Shown in pieces: positions 41,201 to 49,037 of a DNA stretch of 64,000 nt. Source of the stretch: Pseudolabrys taiwanensis. GTDB taxonomy: Bacteria; Pseudomonadota; Alphaproteobacteria; Rhizobiales; Xanthobacteraceae. The position numbers were made by a program, and so were the translations under genes. A model generated the notes under the pieces. It was not told the origin of the DNA, searched no databases, and saw only the letters and a list, made by a program, of their open reading frames with translations. Positions within the stretch are counted from its first letter, which is position 1. Each line of letters starts with the position of its first letter. Location of the stretch: positions 4,799,501 through 4,863,500 of the forward strand of contig NZ_CP031417.1 in NCBI RefSeq assembly GCF_003367395.1, read 5' to 3'.

Positions 41201-41373
41201 GCGACGACCTGGGCGCTCGCGCCGGGGTAAACGGCGCTAACCACGACCTGCGGCGGCGTAATGTCCGGGAACTGCGAAACGGGCAGCAGGAAATAGCAGA
41301 TGGAACCCGCCAGAACCATGATGACGGCGATGGCCGACGAGAAGATGGGGCGGTGCGTAAAAAAGCTGACCAT
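38215..41373 (-). CDS. RND efflux transporter permease, HAE1 (AcrB/MexF) type
   Basis: The 1052-residue pump belongs to the hydrophobe/amphiphile efflux-1 branch. It starts VSFFTHRPIFSSAIAVIMVLAG (TM1), has the two large periplasmic loops, and the proton-relay helix TM4 with the two aspartates in LAIGLVVDDAIVVVENVER. The second TM repeat has GLAAKNAILIVEFAKRR. It exports drugs, solvents or lipids using the proton gradient. It is the first gene of a two-gene operon with its adaptor. No outer-membrane factor follows, so a TolC-like channel elsewhere is needed. It faces tetR across two operator-like palindromes. Confidence 0.95.
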   Translation of the reverse strand: MVSFFTHRPIFSSAIAVIMVLAGSICYFLLPVSQFPDITPPQVVVSAVYPGASAQVVADTVTTPLEQQINGVQGMTYMSSSSSNDGSSTITVTFDVGYPLSIAAVDVQNRVAQASAALPPIVNQAGITIKKQNPNFVLIVNLTSPDGSVDPVTLSNYAYLQIVDPLKRLDGVGDVQIFGERRYSMRIWLNPDKLANLGITAVDVQQAIQEQNVQVAAGKIGQSPAPPGTAFEMQVNTTGRLSSPEQFGDIVVRSDSQAGSVVRLRDVARIELGALQYSSSAYFGKDPTVVVALFQRPGSNALDLQAHVKAKMEELSQRFPKGIEYAMHYDTTRFVSESMHDVVVTLLEALVLVVFVVFVFLQSWRTTIIPIIAIPVSLVATMAVMYLLGFSLNMLSLLGMVLAIGLVVDDAIVVVENVERQLEAGLPPLEATRVAMKEVTGPIVATTAVLMAVFIPVAFIPGVTGRMYNQFALTVAISVGISAFNSLTLSPALSAVFLRHRGETTFAPFRWFNDGFGWMSHVYANSVRTLVRFRWAMMALFVATLGVTYLVSLRIPSTFLPVEDQGYFFVVIQLPDGAALERTDAVAAKVRDILQATPGVDIVGSISGLNFLTNAQQSNSAVEFAILKPWSERPPEQSATNLVNQVRPKLLGIPEAIVLSFDPPSIPGLGATGGFEFQLEDLAGRGSVALNDAAQALIAEARKQPELNAHQLFTSFSTSTPQYQYDLDRNKAKLLGLNLPDVFNTLQIYLGSLYVNDFNLFGRTFRVTLQANEESRASSTDLSRLYVRNNTGGMVPLNTLGELKPIVGPETVPHYNNYPSALINGGPAPGYSSGQAVEAMQRAAATALPKDFGYEWTGITYQELKAGSIATVVFSLAVVFVFLILAAQYESWSMPFMVLLAVPLALFGALFALWMRGMQTDVYSQIGFVMLVGLAAKNAILIVEFAKRRREEGLDIVDAAMEAARLRLRPILMTAFAFILGVVPLMIASGAGAASRQSIGTTVFGGMLAATVLTLAFVPVFYVIIERMRERRADRAHASGGHHVHGHAEPAE

Positions 41374-41490
41374 GGGGTCACGTCCTAGGGGCGCGCTTAA
41401 GCCCGCCCGCGGTATCTCGGGATGGCTATGAAAAATCAGGGTTTTTTGGTCTGACTCGGCCCAATCGAGCTTGACGGAGTCATGACAGGG

Positions 41491-41533
41491 TGTTACTTGT
41501 CAGTAACATCCTATATGTTACAAGCCGGTAACA
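41491..41533. promoter_or_regulatory. two tandem palindromes, candidate TetR operators
   Basis: TGTTAC-N6-GTAACA occurs twice, at 41491-41508 and 41516-41533 (start-to-start 25 bp), each with perfect 6-bp arms. They lie between the divergent RND pump and TetR genes. On the minus strand TTGACC (41542-41537) and TAACAT (41520-41515) with a 16-bp gap form a plausible promoter of the pump; the second palindrome covers its spacer and -10 box. Binding by the adjacent TetR protein would block pump transcription. Confidence 0.75.
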
Positions 41534-41588
41534 TCCGGTCAAGTGGTGCACCGCAAAAATTGTCGGGGGAGGCAGAGGACGAGGCAAA

Positions 41589-42260
41589 ATGGCCACAGTC
41601 GATGCGGGTCCTGCGCGGCCCCGGGAACGGATCATCAAGACGGCGCGCGATCTCTTTCGCCGCCACGGCATTCGCGGCATCGGCGTTGACGCCATCGCCG
41701 AGCAGGCCGGCACCAATAAGATGACCCTCTATCGTCACTTCGGCTCGAAGGACGAGTTGATTATCGCCTGCCTGCGTGACTTTGCGAACGACGTCGAGGG
41801 ACTCTGGCAGAGCCTCGAGATGTCCCATCCCGGCGATCCCATGGCACAGATCTATGCCTGGATCCGCATGGCCGCCGAATGCACCATCGGCGATCTGCGC
41901 GGCTGCGACATGGCCAATGTCGCGATCGAGCTGGCGGAAGACGATCATCCCGCCCGGCACGTGATCGAAGAATTCAAAACGACGCACCGTAACCGGTTGG
42001 CGGACCTGTGCCGGTCCGCCGGCATCGCGAAAGCCGACCAGCTCACCGACACCTTGTGCCTGCTGATGGAGGGCGCGCGCGTCAGCATGCAGAGCGTCGG
42101 GCCCGAAGGGCCTGGTGGCCGCTTCATCTCGATCGCCGAAGCGGTGATCGCCGCCTTCGCGCACGAAGCGCAGGCGCAGCGCGACGGCGTCCTGCAAGAC
42201 GAAAGCGAGAAGGCACGGAGCACGTCGCGCGCTTTCACGCGCGAGCCGGTGCACGCTTGA
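41589..42260 (+). CDS. TetR/AcrR-family transcriptional regulator
   Basis: The 223-residue protein has an N-terminal HTH of the TetR family: RERIIKTARDLFRRHGIRGIGVDAIAEQAGTNKMTLYRHFGSKDELI (residues 12-60). The remaining alpha-helical part senses a ligand, with a single cysteine pair region (ECTIGDLRGCD). It probably represses the divergent RND operon, as is common for such pairs. The ATG at 41589 is preceded by GAGGCAAA. Ligand and export substrate are not known. Confidence 0.93.
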   Translation: MATVDAGPARPRERIIKTARDLFRRHGIRGIGVDAIAEQAGTNKMTLYRHFGSKDELIIACLRDFANDVEGLWQSLEMSHPGDPMAQIYAWIRMAAECTIGDLRGCDMANVAIELAEDDHPARHVIEEFKTTHRNRLADLCRSAGIAKADQLTDTLCLLMEGARVSMQSVGPEGPGGRFISIAEAVIAAFAHEAQAQRDGVLQDESEKARSTSRAFTREPVHA

Positions 42261-42346
42261 ACTCTCACAGCCGTTGGAATTTCGGCGCTTGAGCGCCATG
42301 CGCCGCCGCGCGCACCGATGCGACGGTGCGAGCCGGTGCTGATTGA

Positions 42347-43435
42347 TCAGCTCGACGAGTTCGCCTGAGCATAAGCCGTGGCCGGCGTGACATGCGGCAC
42401 GACGATCAATTGATCGACCTCGCCGCTGCTATACGCCGCCAGGAACTTGTCGTAGTCCTTGAATGACACGCAGCCGTTCGACTGGCCGTTGGGGCCGAGC
42501 ATGTAGCTGTGCGCCAGCATGCCGTCGCGGCCGTACATCTTGGCGTCGCCGACGGGCGTCAGCCGCAGTGCCTTGACGCCGTGAAACAGCTTCTCGCGCA
42601 GCGTGATCTTGTAGGTCGCCGGCGGGGTGACGCCGCGATCCTTGCGATGGAACGAGCTCGGGTCGTCCAGCCATTCGCCGAGACCCGAATGCGCTTCGAG
42701 CGTCTCGCCGCTCGGCATGTACACGGCGCGCGCGCTGATGTCGTAGATCGCGGTGCGCGGATTGGCGGCGAGCACGGGCGCGACGTGCTTCTTCTCTTCC
42801 GGCGTGAAGAGACGCTTGAACGCGCCGAACAAGCCGTCCGACGACGGTTTCGTCTCGGCTGTCGCTTCCGGCGCGGTCGCGATGATCGAGGGCGGCGCGT
42901 TCTTCGGCGTGACCGGCACCGTGGCGATGTTCAACGGATGTGCGCGCGGCAAGGGCACGTCGTCGGCTTCCGCTGTAGTGGTGGCGGGCGGCGGGTTTGC
43001 CGCGGTGACCATCGGTGCCTGCATCGGCAGGATGGCGACGCGATTATTCGGTGCGGCCGACGGCGCCATCATCATGATCCCAAGGCCGCCCGCCGGACTC
43101 CAGGCGGACGACTCGGAAAAGCGCAGCGTCGGATCGGCCAGCAGGCCGTCGAGCTTGTCGACCTGATCATGCGTCTTGGCGATGATCGTGGTGGCGAAGG
43201 GCACGGACGGCGTTTGCTGCGTATCGGCCAGTGGCTGAGCGGCGGCGCTCGTCGCGTGCTTGGGCCTCGAAGCGCCATCGATCCAGGTCATGGCGCCCGC
43301 GATCACGGCCGCGGACACAGTCGCGATCGCGATGGTTCGTACGTTGGCGCGCGTCGCCGTAACCGGAGCACGCAGGATCCACGCGCCCGAAAGTATGCGA
43401 TCACGCAAACCCGGTATTACGAACGTGTCGGACAT
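42347..43435 (-). CDS. membrane-anchored DUF2778 (Tlde1-like) L,D-transpeptidase-fold protein
   Basis: The 362-residue protein has one hydrophobic helix near residues 35-58 (TIAIATVSAAVIAGAMTWI), then a long Ala/Pro/Thr-rich linker, and a C-terminal domain of about 130 residues (from AIYDISARAVYMPSGE). It carries HSGLGEWLDDPSSF, the RGVTPPATYKITLRE strand and HSYMLGPNGQSNGCVSFKDY, with a Cys after an NG turn as in L,D-transpeptidase-like active sites. Domain layout matches rhizobial DUF2778 proteins. It may modify peptidoglycan at the periplasmic face. The ATG at 43435 was chosen because the long upstream frame is of shadow type. Confidence 0.78.
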   Translation of the reverse strand: MSDTFVIPGLRDRILSGAWILRAPVTATRANVRTIAIATVSAAVIAGAMTWIDGASRPKHATSAAAQPLADTQQTPSVPFATTIIAKTHDQVDKLDGLLADPTLRFSESSAWSPAGGLGIMMMAPSAAPNNRVAILPMQAPMVTAANPPPATTTAEADDVPLPRAHPLNIATVPVTPKNAPPSIIATAPEATAETKPSSDGLFGAFKRLFTPEEKKHVAPVLAANPRTAIYDISARAVYMPSGETLEAHSGLGEWLDDPSSFHRKDRGVTPPATYKITLREKLFHGVKALRLTPVGDAKMYGRDGMLAHSYMLGPNGQSNGCVSFKDYDKFLAAYSSGEVDQLIVVPHVTPATAYAQANSSS

Positions 43436-43599
43436 TGCTGGCGGCTGACGTCCCCGTTGAGCGCACCCCGATTCCAACTCACGTGGCGCAAGAGTCAAGA
43501 AGTCCGGTAACCGTGGAAGAATTATGGTGGGGATGGTTATTGCCTCACCAAAATCCGGAAAATTGTACCACGGCGGGAACTTAGCGCGATTCGGGCGGG

Positions 43600-44379
43600 T
43601 CAGGCCTGCAGGATTTCCAGCGCCGCGGCGTGAACCCGCTTGTCCCCGGCGGCGATAATGCGGCCGCCGCCTTGCGCCGGGCCGTTTTCCCAGGTGGTGA
43701 CGATGCCGCCGGCCCCGGCGATGATGGGGATGAGCGGCACGATGTCGTGCGGATTGATCTCGGTCTCGATGACCAGGTCGATGTGCCCGGCCGCCAGCAT
43801 GCAATAGGCGTAGCAATCGCCGCCGTAGCGCGACAGCTTCACGGCGTTCTCGACACGCTGGAAAATGGCGCGGTCGGCCGGCTGCATCAGCAAAGGCGAG
43901 GTGGTGAACAGCACGGCGTCCTTGAGGGAGGCGCAAGGGCGCACGTGCAGCGCGCGGTCGCCCGCTGGCCCACGGTAGCCGGCTGCGCCGCCGTCGCCGC
44001 TGAAGCGCTCCCGCACAAACGGTTGATGCATCATGCCGAATACCGGCTCGCCGAAGCGCATCAGGCCGATGAGCGTGCCCCAGGCGACCATGCCGGAGAT
44101 GAAGGACTTGGTGCCGTCGATCGGATCGAGCACCCAGACATATTCGGCGTCGGCGTGCTCGCTGCCGTATTCCTCGCCCAGGATGCCGTGCGCCGGGAAA
44201 TTCTTGCGAATGAGGGTGCGCATGGCGTCCTCGGCCGCCCGGTCCGCCGCGGTGACGGGGTCGAAACCGCCGGTCTTCTTATTGTCGACGGTGAGGGAGG
44301 TTCGGAAGAACGGGAGGATGGTGTCGCCCGAGGCGCTGGCGAGCCGGTCTACGAAGCTTGTGAAATCGACTGCCGTCAT
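43600..44379 (-). CDS. hisN: inositol-monophosphatase family, histidinol-phosphatase type
   Basis: The 259-residue enzyme is a Mg2+-dependent phosphatase of the IMPase superfamily. It has FDPVTAADRAAE, the metal motif GEEYGSE near residue 75, DPIDGTKSFISG near 92 (DPIDGT is the hallmark), and the later metal ligand region in INPHDIVPLIPIIAGAGG near 215. In alphaproteobacteria this form often performs histidinol-phosphate dephosphorylation, with hisN as the usual name. Start ATG 44379 has AAGGCGAG upstream. Role in histidine synthesis is inferred from family and is not shown by neighbours. Confidence 0.8.
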   Translation of the reverse strand: MTAVDFTSFVDRLASASGDTILPFFRTSLTVDNKKTGGFDPVTAADRAAEDAMRTLIRKNFPAHGILGEEYGSEHADAEYVWVLDPIDGTKSFISGMVAWGTLIGLMRFGEPVFGMMHQPFVRERFSGDGGAAGYRGPAGDRALHVRPCASLKDAVLFTTSPLLMQPADRAIFQRVENAVKLSRYGGDCYAYCMLAAGHIDLVIETEINPHDIVPLIPIIAGAGGIVTTWENGPAQGGGRIIAAGDKRVHAAALEILQA

Positions 44380-44647
44380 GCCGCTCGCCTTGTGAAGCCC
44401 CGAAGTAGCCAAGACTTGAGGGGCTAGCAATCAGAGGTTTTTGCAGAGCAGATTCGGCCCGATTGGCGCAAGATGCGCTCAATTTGGCCGAAGCGCGAGC
44501 AATATTCTGACTTTTGTGGCAGTTCGGCCACGAATTCGGGAAGAAATACGATTTCAGGGTTCGAAAAGTAGGCTTTACCTATGCGTTTTTTGCATGAGAT
44601 TTCACGTCTTCGGTCTTGCTTTTTGTGCGTCGCGGTGTAACTTATTG

Positions 44648-44732
44648 CAATGCGGTAGCGATACCGCTGCCCTCCTTGGGCGTTTCCTCCCTAGACTTGG
44701 GCCGCTTGCAACCGCGAGCGGCCCTTTTTTTT
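44648..44732 (+). ncRNA. probable trans-acting sRNA with CCUCC motifs
   Basis: A compact unit between two minus-strand genes holds a hairpin GCGGTA/TACCGC (loop GCGA, 44652-44667), a small stem GCCC-TCCTT-GGGC (44669-44681), an unpaired GTTTCCTCCCTAGACTT stretch, and a terminator (44699-44732). Exposed CCUCC-type loops that can pair with Shine-Dalgarno sites are known in several alphaproteobacterial sRNA families (such as the MmgR/ar8 type). A weak promoter (TTGCTT 44616, TAACTT 44638, spacer 16) places the 5' end near 44648. No coding frame fits. The family name is an inference. Confidence 0.65.
44699..44732 (+). terminator. Rho-independent terminator of the sRNA
   Basis: GGGCCGCT (44699-44706) and AGCGGCCC (44717-44724) form a perfect 8-bp stem with a ten-base loop, followed by eight T. 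On the plus strand it has no protein gene upstream, which supports a small RNA. Confidence 0.9.
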
Positions 44733-44747
44733 GTGCCGAGGCGATCG

Positions 44748-45635
44748 TTATTCGGCCGCCGCGCGATAGGGGCGCAGCTCTTCATACGGGAGGTCGGCCA
44801 GCCGCAGCGCCAGCGTTTCCATGTCGGCCGCCACCTTCGCGAAGCCGGCCGTGCGCTCGTAGCGGCGCTCGTCCATATAGAGCGCGCGATTGAGCTCGAG
44901 CTGGATGGTGTGTAGGCCAGCGGCCGGGTTGCCGTAGTGCTCGGTGATGAAGCCGCCGGCATAAGGCTTGTTGCGGCTCACCGAATAGCCGAGGTCGCGC
45001 AAGGTGTCCTCGACGGTCTCCGACACCGCGCCGACGCAACTGGTGCCATAGCGATCGCCGAGCACGAATTCCGGGCGCGGGCGCTCGTCGCGGTTGCCGG
45101 CGGTCGACGGCATCGAATGACAATCGACCAGCACGGCGGCGCCGAAATCCCGGTGCAGCCGCATGAAAAGGCGCCGCAGCGTGCGGTGATAGGGCTTGTA
45201 CAGCGCCTCGATGCGGGCGAGCGCGTCGTCCACCGGAATGCGGTGATCGTAGATTTCCTGGGCGTCGCCGACCACGCGCGCCACGGTGCCGAGACCGCCG
45301 GCCACGCGCATCGAGCGGGTGTTGGCGAAGGAGGGCAGCCGGCCGTCGAACATGCGCGGGTCGAGTTCGTAAGGCTCGCGATTCACGTCGACGAAGCAGC
45401 GCGGAAAATGCGCCCGCATCAGCGGAAAACCGTGGCCGACGACGCCGGAGATCAGTTCGTCGACGAAGCTGTCCTCGGAGCGCCGCAGGGTGGCGATGTC
45501 GAGCCGCGATTCCGCGAGAAAATCGCGTGGATAGGTCGAGCCGCTATGCGGCGAATTGAACAGGATCGGCGCCCGGCAGGCGGGTGGCTCGATGACCTCG
45601 AACGGCGGGTCAAGCTCGTCGCGGAATTCGCTCAT
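44748..45635 (-). CDS. N-formylglutamate amidohydrolase
   Basis: The 295-residue protein is of the FGase family: NSPHSGSTYPRDFL near residue 28 with the metal-binding region, DVNREPYELDPRMF near 103, VLVDCHSMPST near 172 (HS motif), and FITEHYGNPAAGLHTIQLELNR near 225. The reaction releases formate and glutamate from N-formylglutamate, usually at the end of histidine degradation. No other hut gene is near, so its role here may be different or its partners lie elsewhere. It starts with an ATG at 45635 in a region that faces cpdR on the opposite strand. Confidence 0.9.
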   Translation of the reverse strand: MSEFRDELDPPFEVIEPPACRAPILFNSPHSGSTYPRDFLAESRLDIATLRRSEDSFVDELISGVVGHGFPLMRAHFPRCFVDVNREPYELDPRMFDGRLPSFANTRSMRVAGGLGTVARVVGDAQEIYDHRIPVDDALARIEALYKPYHRTLRRLFMRLHRDFGAAVLVDCHSMPSTAGNRDERPRPEFVLGDRYGTSCVGAVSETVEDTLRDLGYSVSRNKPYAGGFITEHYGNPAAGLHTIQLELNRALYMDERRYERTAGFAKVAADMETLALRLADLPYEELRPYRAAAE

Positions 45636-45852
45636 GGCAGAGTGACGGCCATCAGGACGCTGGTTACTCTCGCGGGGCGGTCGGGCACTATGTCTTATAC
45701 CGTCTATTGTCTATGCGCCGGAGTACAATTCCAAGCCGGGCCTTCGGTTCACCCGATATTTACCCGGGATAACGCTTATGGACCGGGTGCGGCCGGCTGG
45801 TGGGACAGTCGGAGCCGGGGGCAAAAAGTTCAGGGCTGGGGCGAAAGAAGTA

Positions 45853-46212
45853 ATGTCCAAAATCCTGCTGGCTGAAGACGATACCGATATGCGCCGCTTC
45901 CTGGTCAAGGCGTTGCAGAACGCCGGATTCGAAGTGACCTCCTACGATAACGGCCTGTCGGCCTACCAGCGGCTGCGCGAGGAACCGTTCGAACTGCTGC
46001 TCACGGACATCGTGATGCCGGAAATGGACGGAATTGAGCTCGCCCGCCGGGCCTCGGAACTCGACCCGGACATCAAGATCATGTTCATCACCGGCTTCGC
46101 TGCGGTGGCGCTGAACGCCGATTCCAATGCGCCGAAGCAGGCCAAGGTGCTGTCCAAGCCGGTGCACCTGCGCGAACTGGTCAGCGAAGTGCAGAAGATG
46201 CTGGCCGCCTGA
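45853..46212 (+). CDS. cpdR: single-domain response regulator CpdR
   Basis: The 119-residue protein is only a receiver domain: acidic pocket LAEDDTDMRRFL (E8-D10), phospho-acceptor D52 in LLLTDIVMPEMDG, and K102 in VLSKPVHLRELV. In alphaproteobacteria CpdR, when not phosphorylated, primes ClpXP for cell-cycle substrates such as CtrA control proteins. It ends in LAA; the C-terminal alanine pair is known in Caulobacter to matter for its own ClpXP turnover. The ATG at 45853 has GAAAGAAG before it. The longer open frame upstream is not needed. Confidence 0.93.
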   Translation: MSKILLAEDDTDMRRFLVKALQNAGFEVTSYDNGLSAYQRLREEPFELLLTDIVMPEMDGIELARRASELDPDIKIMFITGFAAVALNADSNAPKQAKVLSKPVHLRELVSEVQKMLAA

Positions 46213-46279
46213 CGGCCGAATGTCCTTAACCGGACGGCGCTTGCCACGGGGCCGGCAAGCCGATAAATGGTCCCCATTC

Positions 46280-46354
46280 GGGCGCGTAGCTCAGCGGAAG
46301 AGCACTACCTTGACATGGTAGGGGTCACAGGTTCGATCCCTGTCGCGCCCACCA
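46280..46354 (+). tRNA. tRNA-Val (anticodon GAC)
   Basis: The 75-base gene has acceptor stem GGGCGCG/CGCGCCC, D-stem GCTC/GAGC, anticodon stem CTACC/GGTAG with loop TTGACAT (anticodon GAC), T-arm ACAGG/CCTGT around TTCGATC, and the encoded ACCA end. It starts 67 bases after the cpdR stop. A weak stem AAAATCT/AGATTTT follows at about 46358. Confidence 0.96.
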
Positions 46355-46552
46355 TCTAAAATCTGAAACATTTGAAGATTTTGGATGCCCCTCGGCCCTG
46401 AGGGCGACACGGCACCGCAAGCAGACCGGATGCATCCGGCTCCATGTCGAGCCGAAGCTCCCATCCGTGTGGCGTGATTGGCGTCCCGGTGTGTGCCGGC
46501 ACGATCAAGAGCAGCCGTAAGCCTCGCTGGTCATGCCGGCGCATGATCTAGA

Positions 46553-47470
46553 CTACTTCTGCCCGGCCCAGACCATGTCGAGAAAGGCGAACATGCGCCG
46601 CTTTGTATCGGCGGTGACGTCGCCGTCGAACCGGTAGGTGATGCGATTCCCGCGGAAGTCGACTTTCGAATAGCCGTCGAGGTGTGCGCAATCCCAGCAA
46701 TGCGTGGCGTGGGGAAATACGTACCACTCCACGGGCGCGCCGGACCACTCGGCCGCCTGTAGTTTCGAGACGCATTGGCTCGCCGGGGCTTCCAAATCCT
46801 CGCCGCCAAGCAGAATGAGCCCCGGTCTATTGATATCGCGTAAGACGATCTCGTAGGGCGAGCCATGCGGCGTCACAAACGTGAAGCAGGCAGGATAGAT
46901 CGACACAAAGGCGGCGAAGCCCGAGCCAGTCTTAAAGGCCGTTTGATAGAGTTTGCTCGCGGCGATGAGATCCGCCATGGCACCCCAAGAGAATCCGACG
47001 GCGGCGATCCGCTTTTTGTCGACATAGTCGATCGTGCGTAGATGCTGCGTCGCCTGTAATACGTCGAGCGCGCCGCGAACGTGATAGACGGCCCCCTTCG
47101 GCTCAAAACAAGTGCTATCGACGCCGCGTGCGCCCTGTGAATCGATCAATAAAACTATGTAACCGTGGTCGAGCATCTCTTTGGCCCAGCGACCTATCGA
47201 AAGATTAGGCGAGCCGCCGTTCACGCCAAGTCCGCTGCAATGCGGTGCCAGCACGATCGCAGGGAATGGACCGGGGCCCGCTGGCTTGTACAGACCCATT
47301 CGCGGGCTGGTGACCGACAGCGCTGTTGGTTCGGTAGGAAAGGTCAGGTCGTCCGCTTGGGCAGCGGCAGCCAATATTCTCGCCGAGAGCCAGTCGACGC
47401 GATCCTGACCGGCCGCCGGATAAGCCAGCAGTAAGAGTAAGAGCAAAAGCCGCGGAGACATCGGAGACAT
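46553..47470 (-). CDS. secreted dienelactone-hydrolase-like alpha/beta hydrolase
   Basis: The 305-residue protein has an N-terminal leader of leucines (PRLLLLLLLLAYPAAGQ). The hydrolase fold has the oxyanion segment AIVLAPHCSGLGVNGG near residue 73, YIVLLIDSQGARGVDSTCFEP near 105, the nucleophile region IAAVGFSWGAMADLI (GFSWG) near 160, and the His in VFPHATHCWDCAH near 255. This is the plan of the dienelactone hydrolase family. It appears to act outside the cytoplasm. Four cysteines (HCSG, TCFE, HCWDC) could form disulfides. Substrate unknown. Confidence 0.82.
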   Translation of the reverse strand: MSPMSPRLLLLLLLLAYPAAGQDRVDWLSARILAAAAQADDLTFPTEPTALSVTSPRMGLYKPAGPGPFPAIVLAPHCSGLGVNGGSPNLSIGRWAKEMLDHGYIVLLIDSQGARGVDSTCFEPKGAVYHVRGALDVLQATQHLRTIDYVDKKRIAAVGFSWGAMADLIAASKLYQTAFKTGSGFAAFVSIYPACFTFVTPHGSPYEIVLRDINRPGLILLGGEDLEAPASQCVSKLQAAEWSGAPVEWYVFPHATHCWDCAHLDGYSKVDFRGNRITYRFDGDVTADTKRRMFAFLDMVWAGQK

Positions 47471-47881
47471 CGAGCCTTGTCCGATTACAGTCAGCCGGAC
47501 CGCGTGCGCAATGTGTCAGCAGCCTCAATCTATGCCGAGGCTTGAAAGTTTTCGTTGGCGGTACCGCTAGACTACCGTTGCTGTCAGCTTGCCTGATCCG
47601 AACATCGCTTGCCTTTGACAAATATCATGTGCGGGCGTCTGCCAAAGCTTGGCGGAGGTTTGCGTGGCGCGACCTATCCGTAAGGCTGCGTAGCGGGCGT
47701 AAGGTGGCCAACTCGGCAAAGGTGTGCGCCAGGGAATATGCGCCCGCAAACGACGAGGCCGCTGACCAAAGCGCCTGCAGCATCGATTACAGCCAATTGT
47801 ACCGCCGAAAACGAGAAGCACCAGACCGGTGAAGCCGATTGAGTACGTGAAGGCTTCCGGGATTCTCGTCAGAACAATCGC
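47471..47881. other. 411-bp region without a convincing gene
   Basis: Open frames exist on both strands (about 96 and 122 codons) but neither shows a known motif, a good ribosome-binding site, or neighbour-like codon use. The minus-strand frame starts inside a terminator. This might be a decayed gene. No repeat unit was seen. Confidence 0.5.
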
Positions 47882-47883
47882 CA

Positions 47884-47914
47884 GAAAAAAGAAACGCCGC
47901 CCGAAGGCGGCGTC
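47884..47914 (-). terminator. Rho-independent terminator after the Bug-type gene
   Basis: On the minus strand CGCCGCC-TTCG-GGCGGCG (47895-47912) is followed by TTTCTTTTTTCT. It lies about 30 bp downstream of the stop codon of the Bug-family gene at 47945. Confidence 0.85.
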
Positions 47915-47944
47915 CATCAGATCGAAGCGTGGCACCGGCCGGTA

Positions 47945-48934
47945 CTACTGCCGTGCGATACCGGCTGTTTTGATCAGCTGTCCCCAGCGCACGATATCGC
48001 TCTTGAGCGTGTGTTCGAGTTCACCGGGGCTCGATACGGAAGGCACCAAGGCGAGCGCGGCAAGTCTCTCCTTCACGTCCGGGGCAGCGGCATAAGCATT
48101 CAGCTCGGCGCCGAGCGCGCGGACAATGTTCGGCGGCGTGTCGGCCGGCGCGAACAGTCCGTACCACAGGTCGACGTCGAACTTGGGATCGTGAATTTGC
48201 GCCGCGATCGTTGGCACGTTCGCCAATTGCGGCGCCGACACCGGGCTCGATATGCCCAACGCGCGGATGCGGCCGTCGCCAAGATTGGGCAACGCCGACT
48301 GGACCGGCACGAAGGCCATGCTGTTTTCGCCGCGAATGGTGCCGAGCAAGGCATCGGCGGCGCCTTTGTAAGGGATATGCACCACGTTGATCCCGGTTGC
48401 CGACTTGAGCAGTTCCATTGCGAGGTGTTGCGGCGTTCCCGTTCCGGGAGAGCCGTAATTGAGGGTGCCCGGCGCGCTCTTCGCGAGCGCGATCAGTTCG
48501 GCGGTGCTTGTGGCCTTTACGTCGCGATTGACGACGAGCACCAGCGCTCCGCGCAGCAGCATGCCGACCGGCGTCAAATTCGTGAGCGGGTCATACGACA
48601 GATCGTAGAGGCTTGGGCTCATCGCCAGCGTATTGGCGACCAGCAGCAGCGTGTAGCCATCCGGCTTCGCCTTGGCGACAAAAGCCGAGCCGAGATTGCC
48701 GGCGGCGCCGACGCGGTTTTCAACGATCACCGGCTGCTTGAGACGTTGCTGCATCTTGTCGGCGAGCAGACGCGCCGCGATGTCGATGCCGGTACCGGCG
48801 CTATAGGGAACGACAAGAGTGATGGTGCGCGACGGATAAGTCTCCGCCCGCGCGACATGAATTGATAAGAGAGTCGCGAACGACAGGGCGAATGCCGCAA
48901 GCGCGCCGCGCGCGCTCATGATGGTCGATTTCAT
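47945..48934 (-). CDS. Bug-family (TctC-like) substrate-binding protein
   Basis: The 329-residue protein has a Sec signal (GALAAFALSFATLLSIHVARA) and the Bug motifs ITLVVPYSAGTGIDIAARLL, VENRVGAAGNLGSAFV, KPDGYTLLLVANTLAM and VVHIPYKGAADALLGTIRG. It binds a small carboxylate or other acid in the periplasm. There is no TctA/TctB gene near. It has its own terminator, so it seems monocistronic. The ATG at 48934 has GAGGTG upstream; a more upstream ATG at 48970 would put polar residues before the signal. Confidence 0.88.
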   Translation of the reverse strand: MKSTIMSARGALAAFALSFATLLSIHVARAETYPSRTITLVVPYSAGTGIDIAARLLADKMQQRLKQPVIVENRVGAAGNLGSAFVAKAKPDGYTLLLVANTLAMSPSLYDLSYDPLTNLTPVGMLLRGALVLVVNRDVKATSTAELIALAKSAPGTLNYGSPGTGTPQHLAMELLKSATGINVVHIPYKGAADALLGTIRGENSMAFVPVQSALPNLGDGRIRALGISSPVSAPQLANVPTIAAQIHDPKFDVDLWYGLFAPADTPPNIVRALGAELNAYAAAPDVKERLAALALVPSVSSPGELEHTLKSDIVRWGQLIKTAGIARQ

Positions 48935-49037
48935 ACCGGGTGCACCTCGCTGCAAATAACGACGCGTCAAGATTGACGATGCCCCGGCGCCGGCTTTCTG
49001 CGCCGGGACATTTTATCGGATGCAAGAAGCGCGAAAC

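Noticed and set aside
47567-47935. Small minus-strand frame of 122 codons with a hydrophobic start
   Set aside because: Its first codons are the terminator hairpin of the neighbouring gene, no ribosome-binding site is present, and the product has no recognisable domain.
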